A stretch of DNA of 64,000 nucleotides. Source: Portunus trituberculatus (lineage: Eukaryota > Arthropoda > Malacostraca > Decapoda > Portunidae). Where the stretch lies: positions 3,475,001-3,539,000 of the forward strand of contig NC_059296.1 of the NCBI RefSeq assembly GCF_017591435.1. The letters run 5' to 3'. Positions within the stretch are counted from its first letter, which is position 1; the number at the start of each line of letters is the position of its first letter. The notes below the pieces were generated by a model. The model made no database searches. It saw only the letters and a list, made by a program, of their open reading frames with translations, and was not told the DNA's origin. Shown here in pieces: positions 11,901-22,334 of the stretch. The position numbers and the translations under genes are program-made.

Positions 11901-14900
11901 AAATGCGTCCCAGTACTGAAGGGGGCTAAGAATCCTTGGTAAAAATGCGTCCCAGTACTGAAGGGGGCTATGAATTATTGGTAAAAATGCGTCCCAGTAC
12001 TGAAGGGGGCTAAGAGTCCTTGTTAAAAATGCGTCCCAGTACTGAAGGGTGGCTCAGAATCCTTCCTTGGAAATAATGCGTCCCAGTACTGAAGGGGGCT
12101 AAGATTCCTTTGTAAAAATATGTCCCAGTACTGAAGGGGGCTAAGAATCCTGGGTAAAAATGCGTCCCAGTACTGAAAGGTGGTTAAGAATCCTTCCTTG
12201 GTAAAAATGCGTCCCAGTACTGAAGGGTGCTAAGATTCCTTGGTAAAATGCGTCCCAGTACTGAAGGGGCTAAGAATCCTTGGTAAAAATGCGTCCCAGT
12301 ACTGAAGGGTGGCTAAGAATCCTTCCTTGGCAAAAATGCGTCCCAGTACTGAAGGGGGCTAAGAATCCTTGGTAAAAATGCGTCCCAGTACTGAAGGGGC
12401 TCAAGAATCCTTCCTTGGTAAAATGCGTCCCAGTACTGAAGGGGCTAAGATTCCTTTGTAAAAATGCGTCCCAGTACTGAAGGGGGCTAAGAATCCTGGG
12501 TAAAAATGCGTCCCAGTACTGAAGGGGCTAAGAATCCTTGGTAAAATGCGTCCCAGTACTGAAGGGGCTATGAATCCTTGGTAAAATGCGTCCCAGTACT
12601 GAAGGGGCTCAAGAATCCTTCCTTGGTAAAAATGCGTCCCAGTACTGAAGGGGCTAAGATTCCTTTGTAAAATGCGTCCCAGTACTGAAGGGGCTAAGAA
12701 TCCTGGGTAAAATGCGTCCCAGTACTGAAGGTGGTTAAGAATCCTTCCTTGGTAAAATGCGTCCCAGTACTGAAGGGGGCTAAGATTCCTTGGTAAAAAT
12801 GCGTCCCCGTACTGAAGGGGGCTATGAATCATTGGTAAAAATGCGTCCCAGTACTGAAGGGGGCTAAGAATCCTTGGTAAAAATGCGTCCCAGTAATGAA
12901 GGGTGGCTAAGAATCCTTCCTTGGTAAAAATGCGTCCCAGTACTGAAGGGGGCTAAAAATCCTTGGTAAAAATGCGTCGCAGTACTGAAGGGGGCTAAGA
13001 ATCCTTGGTAAAAATGCGTCCCCGTACTGAAGGGGGCTATGAATCCTTGGTAAAAATGCGTCCCAGTACTGAAGGGGGCTAAGAATTCTTGTGAAAAATG
13101 CGTCCCAGTACTGAAGGGGCTAAGAATCCTTGGTAAAAATGCGTCCCAGTACTGAAGGGTGGCTCAGAATTATTCCTTGGTAATAATGTGTCCCAGTACT
13201 GAAGGGGGCTAAGAATCCTTTGTAAAAATGCGTCCCAGTACTGAAGGGGGCTAAGAATCCTTGGTAAAAATGCGTCCCAGTACTGAAAGGTGGTTAAGAA
13301 TCCTTCCTTGGTAAAAATGCGTCCCAGTACTGAAGGGGGCAAAGAATCCTTGGTAAAATGCGTCCCAGTACTGAAGGGGCTAAGAATCTTGGTAAAATGC
13401 GTCCCAGTACTGAAGGGGGCTATGAATTATTGGTAAAAATGCGTCCCAGTACTGAAGGGGCTAAGAGTCCTTGTTAAAAATGCGTCCCAGTACTGAAGGG
13501 TGGCTCAGAATCCTTCCTTGGAAAAATGCGTCCCAGTACTGAAGGGGCTAAGATTCCTTTGTAAAATATGTCCCAGTACTGAAGGGGGCTAAGAATCCTG
13601 GGTTAAAATGCGTCCCAGTACTGAAAGGTGGTTAAGAATCCTTCCTTGGTAAAAATGCGTCCCAGTACTGAAGGGGGCTAAGATTCCTTGGTAAAAATGC
13701 GTCCCAGTACTGAAGGGGGCTAAGAATCCTTGGTAAAATTGCGTCCCAGTACTGAAGGGTGGCTAAGAATCCTTCCTTGGTAAAAATTCGTCCCATTACT
13801 GAAGGGGGATAAGAATCCTTGGTAAAATTGCGTCCCAGTATTGAAAGGTGGCTAAGAATCCTTCCTTGGTAAAAATGCGTCCCAGTACTGAAGGGGGCTA
13901 AGAATTCTTGTGAAAAATGCGTCCCAGTACTGAAGGGGCTAAGAATCCTTGGTAAAAATGCGTCCCAGTACTGAAGGGTGGCTCAGAATTATTCCTTGGT
14001 AATAATGTGTCCCAGTACTGAAGGGGGCTAAGAATCCTTTGTAAAAATGCGTCCCAGTACTGAAGGGGGCTAAGAATCCTTGGTAAAAATGCGTCCCAGT
14101 ACTGAAAGGTGGTTAAGAATCCTTCCTTGGTAAAAATGCGTCCCAGTACTGAAGGGGGCTAAGAATCCTTGGTAAAAATGCGTCCCAGTACTGAAGGGGG
14201 CTAAGAATCCTTGGTAAAAATGCGTCCCAGTACTGAAGGGGGCTATGAATCATTGGTAAAAATGCGTCCCAGTACTGAAGGGGGCTAAGAGTCCTTGTTA
14301 AAAATGCGTCCCAGTACTGAAGGGTGGCTCAGAATCCTTCCTTGGAAATAATGCGTCCTAGTACTGAAGGGGGCTAAGATTCCTTTGTAAAAATATGTCC
14401 CAGTACTGAAGGGGGCTAAGAATCCTGGGTAAAAATGCGTCCCAGTACTGAAAGGTGGTTAAGAATCCTTCCTTGGTAAAAATGCGTCCCAGTACTGAAG
14501 GGGGCTAAGATTCCTTGGTAAAAATGCGTCCCAGTACTGAAGGGGGCTAAGAATCCTTGGTAAAAATGCGTCCCAGTACTGAAGGGTGGCTAAGAATCCT
14601 TCCTTGGTAAAAATGCGTCCCAGTACTGAAGGGGGATAAGAATCATTGGTAAAATTGCGTCCCAGTATTGAAGGGTGGTTAAGAATCCTTCCTTGGTAAA
14701 AATGCGTCCCAGTACTGAAGGGGGCTAAGAATCATTGGTAAAAATGCGTCCCAGTACTGAAAGGTGGCTAAGAATCCTTCCTTGGTAAAAATGCGTCCCA
14801 TTACTGAAGTGGGCTAAGAATCCTTGGTAAAAATGCGTCTCAGTACTGAAGGGGGCTAAGAATCCTTGGTAAAAATGCGTCTCAGTACTGAAGGGGCTAA

Positions 14901-15117
14901 GAATCCTTGGTAAAAATGCTTCCCAGTATTGAAGGGGGCTAAGAATCCTTGGTAAATATGCGTCCCAGTACTGAAGGGGGCTAAAAATCCTTGGAAAAAA
15001 TGCGTCCCATTACTGAAGGGGGGTAAGAATCCTTGGTAAAAATGCGTCCCAGTACTGAAGGGGATTAAGAATCCTTGTTAAAAATGCGTCCCAGTAATGA
15101 AGGGGAATAAGAATCCT
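2882..15117 (+). repeat. 12.2-kb satellite array, ~42-bp monomer derived from MITE terminus
   Basis: About 290-300 head-to-tail monomers occur without interruption. The consensus monomer is GGTAAAAATGCGTCCCAGTA, then CTGAAGGGGG, then CTAAGAATCCTT (42 bp). The first 30 bp equal the right terminus of the family-A element that abuts the array. CTAA stands where that element has its TTAA flank, and the rest is flanking DNA. Common variants are CCTTCCTT (+4 bp), GGTGGCT or GGTGGTT, CTATGAATCATT, CCCCGTACTG and shorter A4/G4 forms. Each typical monomer has the palindrome CAGTACTG. Because 42 is divisible by 3, the minus strand reads as a 14-residue peptide repeat (SPLQYWDAFLPR core); this is a by-product and not a gene. 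The terminal monomers at both ends are the most diverged. Confidence 0.97.
8852..14720 (+). repeat. ~820-bp higher-order repeat inside the satellite
   Basis: The diagnostic monomer TAAGAATTCTTGTGAAAAAT recurs at about 10,801, 11,624, 13,080 and 13,899 (intervals 823, 1,456 and 819 bp). Shortened versions occur at 8,852 and 9,651. Between these anchors the same ordered series of variants returns: GGCTCAGAATTATTCC with GGTAATAATGTG, TTTGTAAAAATG, AAAGGTGGTTAAG, CTATGAATTATT, TAAGAGTCCTTGTT, GGAAATAATG, AAATATGTCC, CCTGGGT, then GGGGATAAGAATCATTGG with TCCCAGTATTGAAAGGTGG. So blocks of about 20 monomers were copied as units. The 1,456-bp interval shows that a partial or different block was inserted at about 12,400-13,080. 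Confidence 0.85.
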
Positions 15118-16562
15118 ATTACATTAGACAACACCAGAGACACTTGGGTAAATTTGTCGCGCAGCTGTGACGGAAAATTTTGCAGTGTGGCGCTTTGAAC
15201 GGAGGTGAAGGTGATTGTGTTGCCGTGTTGTGTCTGTGAGGATTCCAATTTGTCTGGGGGCAGTAAAAATATTGTTTGGTGATGATGTTTTGATGCCGCT
15301 GTGATGCTCCATTGCCTGACGCTCCTACTGGTACTGGTGACTGAAGGTGGACTTTCCAGGTTTGGGCGGCTGGATGACAGGGAACTTTGACACTTAGATT
15401 ACAGATTAGCGTAGATTCAGTGTTGTTTTGCGTGACAGTCTGTATTTTTGGCTATCTTGAATCTTTGTGTGTGTGTGTGTTTCGCCCTCACGCACTTCGT
15501 TTTCATCATCCACGTGTACTTTTGACCTCAAAATAAATGCACAGGGAGATGGAAAACGCAAGAAAGTGCATTCTTGTTCCTTTCGGGTGTTTTAAAGCAG
15601 AATAGGTCAATTTATGGTTGGAATGATAAATAGATTGTCACCTGTAGATTTGATTGATACTTTCACCTTATCTGTCATTATAAACAGAAGTAATAAGAAA
15701 TTTTTTTTTTTTTACTAGTAACAGGGAAAATATGCATAAGAACCCAAGTAACCATATCCGTGCGTGGCCTTTGAGAAGCAGGCTAATGGGAAAACAAACC
15801 CGTCAAGAGTATGGAGCCAAAATTTCTCCATTCGTCCTCAGTAGAAGCTTCACTCCTTCCAGCCCATGCAGTCTTCCACGAGTTAAGAGCCTTTGAGTAG
15901 CTCGGAAGCTGGTGGATTATTGTGCACTGTTTAAAAGTCGTCCCTCGTGCAATCAAGTTCCCGTTCACAACCTTCCCCCGTCAGGCTGTGTTTGTCTTCG
16001 GAGGGGGCAGGTTTATGAGAGGTGAGGACCCTACTGCAGGCATTATTACTGGCCAGGAGGCGGCGACGGTGGTAGTGGTGGTGGTGGATGCAGTGGTAGT
16101 AGTTGGATCCCCTTGAAAGATAAATAGGTGGAAAATTTGTTCAGCAAGGGAAGAGTTAGTTAGGTTAATGGGTAGTGGATGGGAGAGTAGTAATAGGATG
16201 GTAGTTGACTGTCAGTTTTCTTGGTAATGGTCGGGAAATTGTCCAGTTAGAGAGGAGGAAAGTTATGGTAATGAATGGTAGTAAAGATTGAGGCTGATGG
16301 TGGATTGAATGGCCATGGTAGTGATGGTGGTTTGATTCTCTGGAAGGGTAATGGTGGAAAGGCTGGCTGTTAGTTAAGGTTTGATATGAAAATGGTATTA
16401 AATGGAGTAGTTCAGGGAGTAATGGTTTTTCTTAGGTGGATAATGAATGGTGCAGGCAGGCTATGGTAGTGGTCGCATATCACAGGAAAGACACTACATG
16501 GAACAATAATGGTAGTTAAATAAAGTTAAGTTAGATACTATCACAACAAAAAGCAACAACAT
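15118..16562. other. Plain low-copy DNA right of the satellite
   Basis: No gene is recognised. It holds a short GT run (15,467-15,481), a T-run near 15,700, and from about 16,060 to 16,500 a cryptically simple GGTAGT/ATGGTAGT-rich stretch. It is the longest microsatellite-poor interval outside the array. Confidence 0.6.
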
Positions 16563-16601
<39 letters not shown>

Positions 16602-16611
16602 TTACTACTAC
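16563..16611. repeat. (TAC)n microsatellite
   Basis: About 16 TAC triplets with one ATT interruption, followed by a C/T-rich stretch to about 16,800. Confidence 0.97.
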
Positions 16612-16899
16612 TTTACTGCTTCCTCTCCTCATTCTGCACCCTTCCACCCTATTTCCCACTCCCCTCCCCTCACTGCTCCATATCTCCCTCACCTCCTAAG
16701 TATATCAGTAGGAGAAAGTTTGCTTCCCCCACCTCCCCACACTTTCGTCCCCTGTTCCCTCCTTCGCCCTCCGTCGCCTCCCACTCTCGTCCTCCTCGTT
16801 CTTACCTCTTCTTGTGTTCATTTCCTGTTGGCACGGTTTTTGCTCAAGTTACAATCTGATAGTGGTGTTGCCGTTACTCCAGTTTCACATTTGTTGCTT

Positions 16900-16903
<4 letters not shown>

Positions 16904-16958
<55 letters not shown>
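16904..16958. repeat. (TC)n microsatellite
   Basis: About 27 uninterrupted TC units. Together with the AGT and TCC tracts downstream it creates a 256-codon open frame (16,720-17,490) that is Ser/Leu-rich low complexity and is not treated as a gene. Confidence 0.97.
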
Positions 16959-16961
<3 letters not shown>

Positions 16962-17096
16962 GTTCTTTTTTATGTTATTTCGTTCTATCTCCGTTGGTTC
17001 GTTTTCCTCCTTTTTTCCTTTTTTTTTGTCTCAGAAGTACCGTTGCATGACGAGGTTTTGTAGAGGTTGTGATGGTTGCAGTAGTTGTAGCAGTAA

Positions 17097-17167
<71 letters not shown>

Positions 17168-17245
17168 CCATCACTATCTTCCTCATCCCATCACTGTCCC
17201 TTCCTTCCTCCTCCTCCTCCTCCTCCTCCTCGTCCTCCTCCTCCT
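17097..17245. repeat. (AGT)n and (TCC)n microsatellites
   Basis: AGT triplets fill 17,097-17,167 and TCC triplets fill about 17,201-17,245, with a short plain spacer between them. Confidence 0.96.
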
Positions 17246-17587
17246 TCGTCAGCAGCTCTTCAGGTCCTCACTCTGGCGGGAGGATTTCATCAGCGCTTTT
17301 GTGGAGAGACTGCTCTGACGGGAAGCAGGATGGAGATAAAACTTTTAAGGGCGACCCAAAGGAGGTATTGACCTGTGGAGGAAAGGAGGAAGGGAGGGCG
17401 GGAAGAGAGCAGCGTCTAGGAGGAGGAGGAAGAGGAGGAGGAGGAGAAAAGGGTGAGTCTGTGGAAGGAAAAGAAAGGACAGAGGAATAAGATGAAGTGA
17501 TGAACTGGAAGACAGATGAAAGAACAAGATGAGATTGAATAAAGAGAGGGAATAAAGCTAAAAGGTTCCATAAGTAATTGAAAACAT

Positions 17588-17588
<1 letters not shown>
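17246..17588. other. Purine-rich spacer
   Basis: From about 17,380 the plus strand is strongly A/G-rich (GGAGGAGGAAGAGGAGG type). No gene is seen. Confidence 0.6.

Positions 17589-17631
<43 letters not shown>
17589..17631. repeat. (CA)n microsatellite
   Basis: About 21 CA units, followed by GACAGACCGAGACA imperfect repeats and then an A/G-rich stretch to 17,946 with GAATGAATGAAAAGAAAG-type simple sequence and no gene. Confidence 0.97.
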
Positions 17632-17634
<3 letters not shown>

Positions 17635-17943
17635 ACAGACCGAGACAAACAAATATAAGAGTAAAAAAAAAATGGTCTGAGTTAAGTGACAGAAAACTTA
17701 AATAAAATAACAAAAAAATAAAATAATGAATGAATGAAAAGAAAGAAGGGAAAAAGAGGGACATAAGATGATGGAGGAGATAAGTTTGAGTGACGTGATG
17801 TTGACGCGATGAGGAGATAAGGAAGATAATGAAGGGTGGAGGAAGAGAAGAAGAGAAAGAAAGACGAGGCGGGAAAAGAGAAGAAAAAAAAAGGAGGGAG
17901 GGGTGAAGAAGGGACAAAGCAACGCAGGGAGAAATAGAAGTGG

Positions 17944-17946
<3 letters not shown>

Positions 17947-17989
<43 letters not shown>

Positions 17990-18137
17990 GTTTTGTGTAT
18001 GTTCCTTCTCTCTGTCTCTGTTTCGCTCCGTGGTTCTCCTTCCCTCCCTCCTTGCTCTCTCCCTCCTTTCCTCCTTCCTTCCCTCCTTCAGTGGTGTAAT
18101 AAATGATACATGCATTACTGATATACTTGATCACACA

Positions 18138-18191
<54 letters not shown>

Positions 18192-18234
18192 GACAAACGG
18201 TATGCACGAGTGAGTAAGTGTAGTGAAGTGATTG

Positions 18235-18294
<60 letters not shown>
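17947..18294. repeat. (GA)n - (CA)n - (GA)n cluster
   Basis: GA tract at 17,947-17,987, a TCCCTCC-rich pyrimidine stretch at 18,005-18,092, CA tract at 18,131-18,186 and GA tract at 18,237-18,294. Open frames on both strands through this cluster are repeat translations. Confidence 0.96.
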
Positions 18295-18297
<3 letters not shown>

Positions 18298-18682
18298 ATA
18301 TTCAGACACTTATGTATACCCTTCATCTTCTTTCCCTTATCCTCTTCCTTTTTTTTTTTAATTTTTCCCTGTCCTTTCTTCCTTCCTTCCTTCATTCTCA
18401 TTCCTTCTACATGCATAATTCACAACCCCTCCCTTATCCTTTTTCCTCCTCACCATTCTCCTTGTCCTCTACTTGTCCTCACTACCTCTTCTCTCTCTCT
18501 CTCAGGACTTTAAACTCCTATCAGCGGCCATGTTTCCCTCAGCCACGCCTCGCATTTCTGTTCCTCGACTGGTGCTTTCTTACTACGCCCTGGAATAGGC
18601 AGGAAATCCAGCGCACGTTGAGCATGATGCGCGTGGCAGCGGAATGAAAGGGGCAGGAAGTGTGGTTGGGTGATGTGGAATA
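18295..18682. other. Plain to pyrimidine-rich stretch
   Basis: C/T-rich to about 18,500, then plain DNA. The AGGACTTTAAACTCC..GGCCATGTTTCCC segment at 18,500-18,650 is low-copy within this window but shows no coding family I recognise. Confidence 0.55.
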
Positions 18683-18835
18683 GTGGTGGTGGTGGTGGTG
18701 GTGGTGGTGTGTGTGTGTGTGTGTGTGTGTGTGGTTTACAGAAAGAAGGAAGAATGTTATGACGTGGCGTGTGTGTATGTGTGTGTGTGTGTGTGTGTCG
18801 TGTCGAGGTAAGGGAAGGCAGTGAGGCGAGGCGTG

Positions 18836-18901
<66 letters not shown>
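18683..18901. repeat. (GGT)n-(GT)n, (GT)n and (GA)n cluster
   Basis: GGT triplets at 18,683-18,709 run directly into GT at 18,708-18,733. A second GT tract lies at about 18,769-18,798 and a 62-bp GA tract at 18,840-18,901. Short GGT (18,957-18,973) and CCT (19,006-19,026) runs follow. Confidence 0.96.
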
Positions 18902-18903
<2 letters not shown>

Positions 18904-19026
18904 GTTCTCAACGAGCTGTCTTATACTACGTAGGTAAGAGTGAGAGTCATTGATAGTGGTGGTGGTGGTGGTGACGAGTGCGTGAGTCACCGCAACGCTT
19001 ACACCTTCCTCCTCCTCCTCCTCCAT

Positions 19027-19662
19027 CTCCTCGTGGTGCGGCTCACAAGGGAAGGGAAACAGGTGGTGGTTAGTGAAGGCTCCGACAGATGGCGTGTGAC
19101 AGGTGGCGTGATTTTCCTTCCTCCTTAGCCTCCGGGAGTTTAGAAGAGGGAGAGGGAGAGGGAGAGGTAAGGGAAAAGAGCGAAAGTTGTGACAGCAGTG
19201 ACATAATACAATACTCGTGCATGAAATTAAGCGTTTTCCTACTTTTATTTTGGGGGATGAAGTAAAAGGAGTTGGAGGAGGAGGATCAGGAGGAGAAGGG
19301 GTGGGTTGCTGGGTGGAGTGTTTGTTATGTTCTATGCCTTATTGTTACTATTGTTGTTGTTGCTATTATTATTATTATCATTTTTTTCTTATTCCGTTCG
19401 TTCGTCACGTTTTTCTTATTTATTTATGCATTTATTCATTTACTGTTTTCTTTTCTTTTTTTTTTTCATCAACGAAACAAAGAAAGTGAGAGTGACGCTT
19501 TATTTTCCTGGTGACTCATTATTATCATCATCATTATCACTGTTATTATTATTGTTATTACCATTATCATTATTGCTGTTATTACCCTCATCATCACCTC
19601 CATCATATTTTTATAGCTCAGGTTTGTGTTTCCTAACATGTGTCTTGAAGAGGTGAAAGCAT

Positions 19663-19663
<1 letters not shown>
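19027..19663. other. Plain stretch with cryptic triplets
   Basis: No gene is recognised. It holds GGGAGAGGGAGAGG (about 19,147-19,166), T-rich DNA, and a degenerate ATT/ATC triplet zone at 19,518-19,605. Confidence 0.6.
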
Positions 19664-19746
<83 letters not shown>

Positions 19747-19782
19747 TATGTGTGTGTGTGTCAGCGTGTTTAAAGGCACCAC

Positions 19783-19839
<57 letters not shown>
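19664..19839. repeat. Facing (TC)n and (GA)n tracts with short spacer
   Basis: An 80-bp TC tract (19,664-19,743) is followed, after about 42 bp that include a short GT run, by a 54-bp GA tract (19,786-19,839). The two tracts are complementary and could pair as a hairpin in single-stranded DNA or RNA. Confidence 0.97.
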
Positions 19840-19841
<2 letters not shown>

Positions 19842-20056
19842 TCCAAGTATGTGTTTTGTGTTTTTCCCCTCTCAGCCATCTCGTAATAGGGTTAATGGGG
19901 TTGTGAGCACGAAGACACAACATTTGCCCTCCCTGCAATGGACTTGAATACCTGACGTGCTCCTGTGATTAGCCGGTGATAAGGGACTGTGGACGTGGCT
20001 CTCTTGTTTTGATCCGCTGACTCTAGTATGCATAGAGGAGGGAGAAATCTGCATGA

Positions 20057-20059
<3 letters not shown>

Positions 20060-20124
<65 letters not shown>

Positions 20125-20267
20125 GTTTTTGTTGTTGTTGGTGGTGGTAGTATCGTCGTTGTTATTGTTGTTCTTGTTCTTGTTCTTGTTCTTCTTCTTC
20201 TTCTTCTTCTTCTTCTGCTTCTTCTTCTTTTCATTTTCTTCTTGTTCGTTGCAGTAGCAGTAGCAGC

Positions 20268-20329
<62 letters not shown>

Positions 20330-20405
20330 GAGGAGGAGGAGGAGGAGGAGGTGGAGGGGGAGGAGGAGGTGGAGGGAGAGGAGGAGGAGGAGGAGGAGGA
20401 GGAGG
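20060..20405. repeat. (TC)n, (TTC)n, (AGT)n, (GGA)n compound block
   Basis: TC at 20,060-20,121, GTT/CTT-type triplets at about 20,126-20,235, AGT at 20,263-20,329 and GGA at 20,330-20,405. The block is about 345 bp of nearly pure simple sequence. The GGA section is G-rich enough for quadruplex-type folding. Confidence 0.96.
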
Positions 20406-20764
20406 ATGCTGGAAATGTTTTTGTTATAAGGAAACTTTCTTTTTACCAACGCTGTCAGTCAAGATATGAACAGCAGGACACGTGATGCCATAAAAACTTT
20501 TCAAGAAGGAAACATTTTTGGCGCAAAATGTGGTCGTAAAGTCACAGATGATGAAAACAATGCAGTCACGTCGCTTTCCTTTTCACCATTTCATTCCTCC
20601 ATTTTTTTCTCTTCCTCTCTCTCCACCTAAATATCACTCACCGTTTTATCTTTTTCTACTATGAAGTTTTTCTTTTTTAACCTAAATTCTGAATGATAGA
20701 CACGACTTGTTATTTCTCCTCCTGCTCAGAAGATTTCCATGTTCTGTGAAGTGCTGCATCATGT

Positions 20765-20765
<1 letters not shown>
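20406..20765. other. Plain stretch, nothing recognised
   Basis: AT-moderate DNA without repeats of note or coding features. Confidence 0.6.

Positions 20766-20808
<43 letters not shown>
20766..20808. repeat. (GA)n microsatellite
   Basis: About 21 GA units in otherwise plain DNA. The following 20,809-21,163 is plain, with one T9 run and nothing recognised. Confidence 0.97.
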
Positions 20809-20811
<3 letters not shown>

Positions 20812-21163
20812 ATGCTTGCACAGTCTCGGTTTCATTATTTTCTTGTCTGGAATTTACTCTTGCTGTTTCCATCTGTCAGCGTTTTCTTCTTTACTTCCCT
20901 TGCTTCTTTCTTTCCCCCGCGTGCTGATGCAGTGTAGCTTCTGGCGGCGGCGCTTAGCTAACTGTGTGAACATGAAGTCTGAGTCTCCTTGCAATGCCTC
21001 TGTCAACACTTGGGTGAAATATAAAGCCTTTTCATTTCCATGCTTGTATTTCGCTAACCTTCAGAACACAGTATAATAGTTTCCATGGAGGTAGCACGGA
21101 AGGGTGAATAGTTTGTTTAAACGTTATTTTTTTTTGAAGGTACAGAACTATGGAAAAGATTTG

Positions 21164-21366
21164 TTAACCCCTTCAATACAGGGACACATTTTTACCTTCA
21201 GATTTATGTACGATTAGACCATCTTATTGACATGGAGGTCAGAAACTTAATGGCCACAGTCTTCACTATTTTAATCCCCTCCACCTAAGTTTCTGAAGCT
21301 GTATAAAAATCACCAACTAGTAAGCACAGTGAATATGGAAATGCGTCATGGTACAGAAGGTGTTAA
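21164..21366 (-). mobile_element. Family-A TTAA MITE, copy A2
   Basis: About 203 bp bounded by TTAA on both sides. It starts TTAACCCCTTCAATACAGGG and ends CATGGTACAGAAGGTGTTAA. Orientation is opposite to the satellite-linked copy: the ACACATTTTTACCTTCAG terminus is on the left. The body (GGTCAGAAACTTAATGGCCA, TTTCTGAAGCTGTATAAAA) matches the family. No coding capacity. Confidence 0.85.
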
Positions 21367-21620
21367 GAGACTGGCTTGTTAATTAAGTCGTTTCTAAGCT
21401 ACATCATTACTCAGGAGACTAATAGAAGTTTGCCTAAAAAAAGATGTAGGTATGTTGGTGATTATGGGGAAAAAATTGGTCCGGCTTTGCTTCAATTTAT
21501 GTCACGACGTAAGCAGTAGTTGTCTTCATTGAGGGGAAGGAAAACGGGTACAACATGAGCTGCTTTTAAGGGAGGAGTTAGGAAAAAATAAATTGTGAAG
21601 TGAAATTGTTGCACTGTTGG

Positions 21621-21622
<2 letters not shown>

Positions 21623-21672
<50 letters not shown>
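21623..21672. repeat. (GA)n microsatellite
   Basis: About 25 GA units. The flanking 21,367-21,622 and 21,673-22,010 are plain DNA with nothing recognised. Confidence 0.97.
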
Positions 21673-21673
<1 letters not shown>

Positions 21674-22010
21674 AGGAAAAGCAGCAGTTAGCGAGAGCTG
21701 TCTGACCTTTTGTTCACCTCCAGCTTGATTCCAGGCTTGATATTCTAGGGTTTTGTGACGATGGCTATGACTTGCACGTTGCCTGAAGTGACCTGACCTA
21801 ACATTAGAAAATAAAGGGAAGCTGCAATAAGCCAGTAGGTCGACAAGTGCCAGTCCCTTTATGAAACGTACCTAGTTCTATCCACCTGTTATCTCTATCC
21901 GTTAATTCATCTGATCTTCATTCATTGACTTTATTAGAAAATTACTGAGTCTCTTCCAGTACTTGTCATTTCACGTGAGAGCCACTTATTCCCCCATCTC
22001 TTTCTTATAA

Positions 22011-22215
22011 ATCCCATCAGTACTGACACATTTTTACCTCGAGTTTTGTGTACGATTAGACCATTTTATTGACATTTGGAAGGGTTTATGGAAGTCACAA
22101 GATTAATGGCCAGAGTCTTCACTATTATATTCCCACATAAGTTTCTGGAGCTGTATCAAATCACCAAATAGTAAGCAAAATGAATGTGGAAACGCGTCAT
22201 GATACTGAATTATTA
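22011..22215 (-). mobile_element. Family-A MITE, copy A3
   Basis: About 205 bp. The left end is CCCATCAGTACTGACACATT and the right end is GCGTCATGATACTGAATTAT. The body has CGATTAGACCATTTTATTGA and GATTAATGGCCAGAGTCTTC as in the other copies. The terminal CCC/GGG and TTAA have decayed, so this is an older insertion. Confidence 0.82.
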
Positions 22216-22280
22216 AAGAAAATTAAAATTCAGCTTTATTAAATTTGGATCCCTTACTTTTCATCCTATCGTGACTCCCC

Positions 22281-22334
22281 GTGGCCTCTGAAAATCGTCT
22301 TGATGAGAGAACAAAACGTTTGAGACTACCGGCT
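22281..22334 (+). mobile_element. Family-B right-end fragment
   Basis: A short segment GTGGCCTCTGAAAATCGTCT then GATGAGAGAACAAAACGTTT matches the right terminus of family B (CTGTGGCCTTTGGAAA..GGTGAGAGAGCAAAGCG). The rest of the element is not visible. Confidence 0.5.

Noticed and set aside
3534..13342. Minus-strand open frames of 87-143 codons in the satellite, with a SPLQYWDAFLPR-type repeat
   Set aside because: The monomer is 42 bp, a multiple of three, and lacks stops in that frame, so any well-preserved stretch stays open. Frame breaks occur wherever a variant has 40, 41 or 46 bp. No start context or promoter is seen.
2882..15117. CRISPR-like array
   Set aside because: The units are contiguous copies of one monomer without unique spacers, and the surrounding DNA is eukaryotic in character.
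16720..17490. 256-codon plus-strand open frame
   Set aside because: It is composed of Leu/Ser runs from TC, AGT and TCC repeats, with equally long frames on the other strand and other phases.
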